Of a stretch of DNA of 64,000 bases, positions 59,885 through 64,000 are shown one piece after another. The DNA is taken from NCBI GenBank assembly GCA_037447655.1, contig JBBHKE010003121.1, positions 124,001-188,000 on the forward strand, given 5' to 3'. The notes beneath the pieces are model-generated. The model had not been told where the DNA came from. It did no database searches and saw nothing but the letters and a program-made list of their open reading frames with translations. The position numbers and the translations under genes are program-made. Origin of the DNA: Zygnema cylindricum (lineage: Eukaryota > Streptophyta > Zygnematophyceae > Zygnematales > Zygnemataceae). Position 1 is the first letter of the stretch. Every line of letters starts with the position of its first letter.

Positions 59885-60206
59885 AATAAAAGCGAAAACG
59901 AACTATAAATTGATGTACACCATAGTTGTCCTATTCGTACGGATTTGGACTTTTTTCCGAAAACTACGTAGTATTCGCGAATTTTATAAATTTCGTAAAA
60001 TTCGCTTAAATTTCGCTGTACGGAAAAAATGTACGGAATTTAAAAAAAAAAAGACGTTTGCACCAATTTCGCGGCCGAAGTTTGAATTTGTTTAGAAAAT
60101 ACCTATCTGAACTAGAATTTGCCATTAAAGATGCAATAGAAGCAGCCAGTAAAGGTACCATTGGAACCGCCTTCGAAGCTTTCGCGGACCTCACCATAAG
60201 CATCCC
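59885..60206. other. Short spacer between hAT-type element and transposase remnant
   Basis: About 320 bp. Some bases just before 60207 may belong to the 5' part of the decayed transposase. No hAT terminal inverted repeat for that transposase was found here. Confidence 0.5.
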
Positions 60207-61624
60207 ATGCCTAGAACTCGCGCAATAGAGTGGGAGCATGTTAAGGCTCTAGACGGGGGGCTACTTGGAAACAACCAAATATGTATCTGTATCTACTGCA
60301 ACTTCGAATACAATGGTCAAGCAACAAGGATTAGAAACCACCTTCTTGGGAATGTGAAGAGTGGAGGAATTAGAGCTTGCCATTTATGTCCGGACGAGGT
60401 GAGATCACATCAGATGGATGGACAACAGTTGATGACACGCCTCTCATTAACATTCTAGCTGTCACCCCCAAGGGTGACATGTGTCTCACGGCGGAAGACA
60501 GTGGTGGGCAAATTAAGGATGTTGGTTACGTTTGTAAGGTGTTAGAGAAAGGAGTTATTGCGGTAGCGGTCGAGAATGTGGTGCAAGTTGTGACAGATTC
60601 TGCCTATGTGAACAAGGCTGCAGCCTCGCTGCTCGTGAGTAAACACCCTTCAATCACTTGGACGCCATGCGCTGCCCACGTATTGGACTTACTGTTGGAG
60701 GATTGGGGCAAGTTACCATTATTTCAACACCTGTCCGAGAGGCAAAAGAGGTGCTGAAATTTATTACTAATCATAACATGAGTACGAGGTTTGGGACAAA
60801 TTTCATCATGCTCCAAAGATTTTTACAGGTGAAGGACAGCTTGGAGTGCTTAATGTTTGATGACAGCTACAAGCTGTGGATGGGTAAGGCTGCATACAAG
60901 ATAGAGGGGCTAAAGATTAAAGGTCACATTTCGAGCCCAACGTTTTGGACGAGAGTGACGGAGGCTGTGGCAGTTTCAGAGCCGGTGGTGCAGCTAATGA
61001 GGGAGTGTGACAAAGGGGCCCCAAACGTGGGAAAGGTTTAATATGGTTTTTATACCGTTGGTCAGTTTTTGCGGGAAGTTATCGATTGATGGAGGTGAAA
61101 GAATTTATGAAGCCCTACAGGTATTAGAAGAACTGAAGACATCGTTCATGGGCAGATGGGAGATGGTCCATAGTCCCATGTATGCCGCCGACTTTGTACT
61201 CGATCCCGAGTACCAAAGTGCTTCCTATGGGCAGAATAAAAATGCGATAATAATTGAAGGTTTTGAGATAATGCTTGAAAAAATGTTAACAAACGTGGAG
61301 GAGCAGATAGAGGCCCACATTGAGCTGTCTAATCATGGAGATTTTGAGGGTGTTTTTGGAAGGGTTGTAACGAAAGCTTGTGCTAAGAAGATGCCATGGT
61401 GGAAATGGTGGAAGGAGTTTGGAGGTGTCACCCCGATCTTGCAAAAGGTAGCAATTAGAATCCTTGCCCAATGCTCAGTTGCCAGCGCATGTGAGAGGAA
61501 TTCATCAACCTATGACCATAATCACTCTAAGAAAAGAAACAGGCTTACAGCTAATAGGGCCAAAGATCTGGTATGGGTCTTTAGCAATCTTAGATTGTTA
61601 CTGAAATTCTGTGGTCTCCATTGA
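60207..61624 (+). pseudogene. Decayed hAT transposase (BED zinc finger + DUF659 + C-terminal dimerisation)
   Basis: Four frame segments in order (60207-60458, 60377-60757, 60658-61041, 61007-61624) make up a hAT transposase of the BED/DUF659 type common in plants. Segment 1 has the BED finger: CIYC, then ATRIRNHLLG and GIRACHLCP. Segment 2 has ITSDGWTTVDDTPLINILAV, VVTDSAYVNKAAASL and TPCAAHVLDLLLEDWG. Segment 3 has VREAKEVLKFITNHNMSTRF. Segment 4 has the hAT C-terminal block: ILAQCSVASACERNSSTYDH, then KKRNRLTANRAKDLVWV. The usual ~150-residue linker between BED and DUF659 is missing, so there is an internal deletion near 60400. Frameshifts near 60740 and 61035 break the rest. It ends at a TGA at 61622. 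It cannot make a full transposase. No flanking TIR or TSD could be assigned. Confidence 0.92.
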
Positions 61625-62265
61625 CCCACAGAATGAGCAGCCTATGTAAAGCCTCTAGGATAATATTTGCCCCTTCTACTATCCCGTTGAATAAGCGCCG
61701 CCCAGGCACACAAATATTCTGACCACTCTCACCCTTGTGAGGACAAGACTCCCCTGAGTCAAACGCAAAAAGAATCACTGAATTTGCTCACCCGAGCAGT
61801 AAGTTATGGCTGGTCAAAGATGACCTTTATAGTTACAAGCTCTCTTAGAGAGAGAGGTACCTAAATATTACTAAGTCTCGGTCTGCCTACTCACGACTAC
61901 CTACTATTAAACCCTAGTCCAATAGGAACACTATAAAGTACAAGAAGGTACAATGGGCGATGTACTTATTGTACAACCATTGTACAACAAGGTCTACAAG
62001 GTGAGACCTGTCATATCGGAAGCCATGGTTCCTCCTCCCATCTTCTCCGGTATCAAATAATGTGGCGCCACGTGGCACCGCGTGACGCTATATCCGTATG
62101 CCGCCAAAAAGCTCACTTCGCGTGGCGGCTATAATGCCGGCCGTCCGATCAAAACATATTTTACACGGTTCAGATTCGCGTACATGCAGAAATTGCTCCT
62201 TTTGGTTAGTCTGCTGTTAATTAGCTGTTTCGTTAGTATTTATATATTTATGAAACCCATTGTGG
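61625..62265. other. Intergenic after the transposase remnant
   Basis: The first part may be the 3' tail of the hAT element. A GC-rich stretch at about 62062-62140 contains GGCGCCACGTGGCACCGCGTG and several GCGTG/CGCCAC words, including a CACGTG palindrome. No gene recognised. Confidence 0.4.
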
Positions 62266-62267
62266 AT

Positions 62268-62345
62268 CATTTCATAACGCCTTAATGGTTAAGGCGTTAG
62301 GCTATTAAGAATCTAGAGGTCTCAAGTTCAGATCTAGACCTAGGC
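62268..62345 (+). ncRNA. tRNA-like sequence, probable SINE head
   Basis: Begins with a perfect 11-bp hairpin (TAACGCCTTAA, loop TGG, TTAAGGCGTTA) that looks like a D-arm with an A-box (ATGGTTAAGGCG). It then has an anticodon-arm-like part (TTAGGCTATTAAGAATCTA). It ends with a T-arm-like stem GGTCT...AGACC enclosing AGTTCAGATC, a degraded B-box. Spacing fits a tRNA-derived SINE more than a working tRNA, because the acceptor stem and anticodon stem are poor. Confidence 0.45.
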
Positions 62346-62931
62346 ATCATTTTAGCCAAAATACCCTTAACTGCAAAAACTGCCACTTTCTAAATATGGC
62401 GGCAGCCATGGCGCGCCTTTGATCTTACTCTCTTTCTTTAAAACAAAACTAAAATAGGGAAGTGAATTATTAATTACCTCTTTTCAATAGTTACAGAAGA
62501 CTAGGGATATTAGTTATGAAGAGGCCATGGTAGTATGGGAGGAAGAGGAAGGGGAGGTAGGGGAGGAAGGGGAGGAGGTTTTTTCTAGATGACATGTTTA
62601 ACCTATATTTGGAGTAAAGTGATTTCCAATAAGGAAAGATAAAGGAGAGACGTCTTGTCAATGCCCGCAACAAGATGAGATAATTTTAATGTGAAAACAA
62701 AACCATGTCCTACAAATTATTGCAAAGATGATTTTTTTGTGCTTTAATGTGAACCTATCATTTATCATTGTTGGCATGGTGTAACATTCGCAAGTCAATA
62801 GAAAGATGGTTTTTATTTTCTGCCATGTGAACTTTTATTTTTTCGTTATTGACATTGTATAGTTAAGCCATGTTGAATCACCGACGATGCAGCCTGGTCG
62901 CTGGTTCCCATAGTAGTTCATCGGTAATACG
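62346..62931. other. Intergenic, nothing assigned
   Basis: Contains a short GGGAGGAAG-type purine tract at 62536-62580 and TTTT-rich sequence. If the tRNA-like element is a SINE, its body would lie in the first part of this stretch. Confidence 0.4.
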
Positions 62932-63030
62932 GCTTCGTCGCTGGTTCAACAACCAGCGACGAAGCAGCTTGGTCGCTTGTTTGGCACCGTGGTTGCTGGT
63001 TCAGCGCCGTGGTTGCCGTGTCGCTGGTTT
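62885..63030. repeat. TCGCTGGTT repeats with a perfect 15-bp hairpin
   Basis: TCGCTGGTT and close variants occur about six times in 145 bp. At 62932-62965, GCTTCGTCGCTGGTT, loop CAAC, then AACCAGCGACGAAGC forms a perfect hairpin. The frames through it are too short to judge. Confidence 0.8.
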
Positions 63031-63226
63031 TTTCACTTCACTATTTTTCTGCGTATGCCTATCAAAAATTTGAAATGTGAAACTTTCAAAAATCAAAAAA
63101 TCTACGGAAATGTAGTGGTACATCGGTAGGTACGCATTTTACAACTATTTTTTCATCGTTAAATGCGTATCGTGCGTAGTATTCGCACGTTTGTTTAGTG
63201 TATTATCGCGGGACAACTATGATGTA

Positions 63227-63439
63227 CACCATGCATCGCTATTAGCGTTAATATTTTTTCGCCTCGTAAAACATCTTTTCTCCGTGCACATTTTTCTTAT
63301 TTTTAGAGGGTGACCGATAATCGGAAGGTGAGAATTTTACCTTTTAATCGCAACTGTCAGATTCAAAATCCGGCAAGTGTGTACGAAAAAACGTTGTTAG
63401 TGGCAAAAAAAGCATTAACCCTAATAGGAATACACGGTG
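63227..63439. mobile_element. MITE copy F (TA-flanked)
   Basis: Left end CACCATGCATCGCTATTAGC; right end (reverse complement) CACCGTGTATTCCTATTAGG; TA on both sides (63225-63226, 63440-63441). The body shares TTCTCCGTGCACA, AATCGGAAGGT and CCGGCAAGTGTGTACG with copy D and with the remnant at 49192. Confidence 0.85.
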
Positions 63440-63745
63440 TACCACAAACAGATCCAAAATAATAAACAGATCCAAAGTAACTTAATCCCGCAAATGGAAA
63501 TCCGAAAATAATGCAATCGCCACGAGAAATAAGTCGCGGCGACATACACCGCGTCGAGAGGGAAAGATTAAGAATCATCTTGGCATAGATGGCTACGATA
63601 TCAACCCACACTGTATTTAGATACTGAGAGGTGAAAGACAAAGAAGATAAACTAATACATAAAAAAATAGGCAAAAAAGCGCGTTGTCATATTTTGTACA
63701 TGGATTATATATTGCCCAAAATTTGTGTTTAGTGGCAAAGGTGTA

Positions 63746-63890
63746 CCGACCAACGCTATTAAAATTAAATCACGCAAATCCGAGTGAGTTTATGTTTGAT
63801 GCAAAATCAATAATTAGTGTCACTAACACTATTGGATTAAAGTAGCCTATATTGAGCCAGGTGGCAAAACAAGATCTAGTGTAGTTGATT
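63746..63890. mobile_element. MITE remnant related to copy C
   Basis: Starts GTACCGACCAACGCTATTAA and shares AAAATC, TAATTAGTGT, AACACTAT and AGCCTATATTGA in order with the element at 28638-28799. No clear right end. Confidence 0.45.
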
Positions 63891-64000
63891 TCAGAATTTA
63901 AAAGTCACAAACATTTCGATATTCTTAATTAAAGACGTGGAGTTGAAAACATTCCCCTTCCACAATTTTATAAAGTTTCTACACAACACAACTAAGAGAT

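Overview
This window is nuclear DNA from a photosynthetic eukaryote of the green lineage, most likely a streptophyte or another green alga. Four observations support this. The genes are rich in GT-AG introns. One gene is a TAF1 with the ubiquitin-like domain typical of plant TAF1. A second is a SCY1-like pseudokinase whose C-terminal tail matches the plant form. A third is a nuclear copy of the bacterial sulfate permease CysW with a long Ser-rich N-terminal extension that looks like a plastid transit peptide, as in the Chlamydomonas chloroplast sulfate transporter. I cannot name the species. There are no bacterial-style operons, rRNA genes or CRISPR arrays.

Layout, left to right. 1-1770: no assignable gene. 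1771-3508 (minus): two exons holding the C-terminal third of a bacterial-type gamma-glutamyltransferase; the 5' part is missing. 4208-11574 (minus): a 12-exon cysW-like sulfate permease gene, complete from ATG to stop. 11575-12542: a shared divergent upstream region. 12543-33592 (plus): a 20-exon TAF1 gene coding for about 2,660 residues. 33593-35544: the convergent 3' ends of TAF1 and the next gene. 35545-50163 (minus): a 20-exon SCYL1-type pseudokinase gene of 838 codons. 51332-51751 (minus): an unidentified, frame-broken coding remnant. 53490-55636 (minus): a partial model for a small single-pass membrane protein. 56.4-64.0 kb: a transposon-rich stretch with TA-flanked MITEs, a hAT-type element with a perfect 8-bp target duplication, a decayed hAT (BED/DUF659) transposase and a tRNA-like (SINE-like) sequence.

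The genes are unrelated housekeeping or transport genes and do not form a pathway. TAF1 is the scaffold subunit of TFIID, SCYL1-type proteins act in Golgi/ER trafficking or tRNA export, and CysW is one of two membrane subunits of a chloroplast sulfate ABC importer. Two themes run through the window. First, there is a MITE family with the terminus CACCGTG-N-ATCGCTATTAG and TA target duplications, of which I count about eight copies, some inside introns. Second, hexanucleotide GGGAGA/TCTCCC satellites fill introns on both strands and are also translated, inside TAF1 exon 19, as a long Arg-Glu repeat. I did not find a convincing new multi-gene system. The most unusual points are the TAF1 intron carrying six decayed copies of its own splice acceptor, a break in the conserved TAF1 HAT-core exon, and the truncated bacterial-type GGT.
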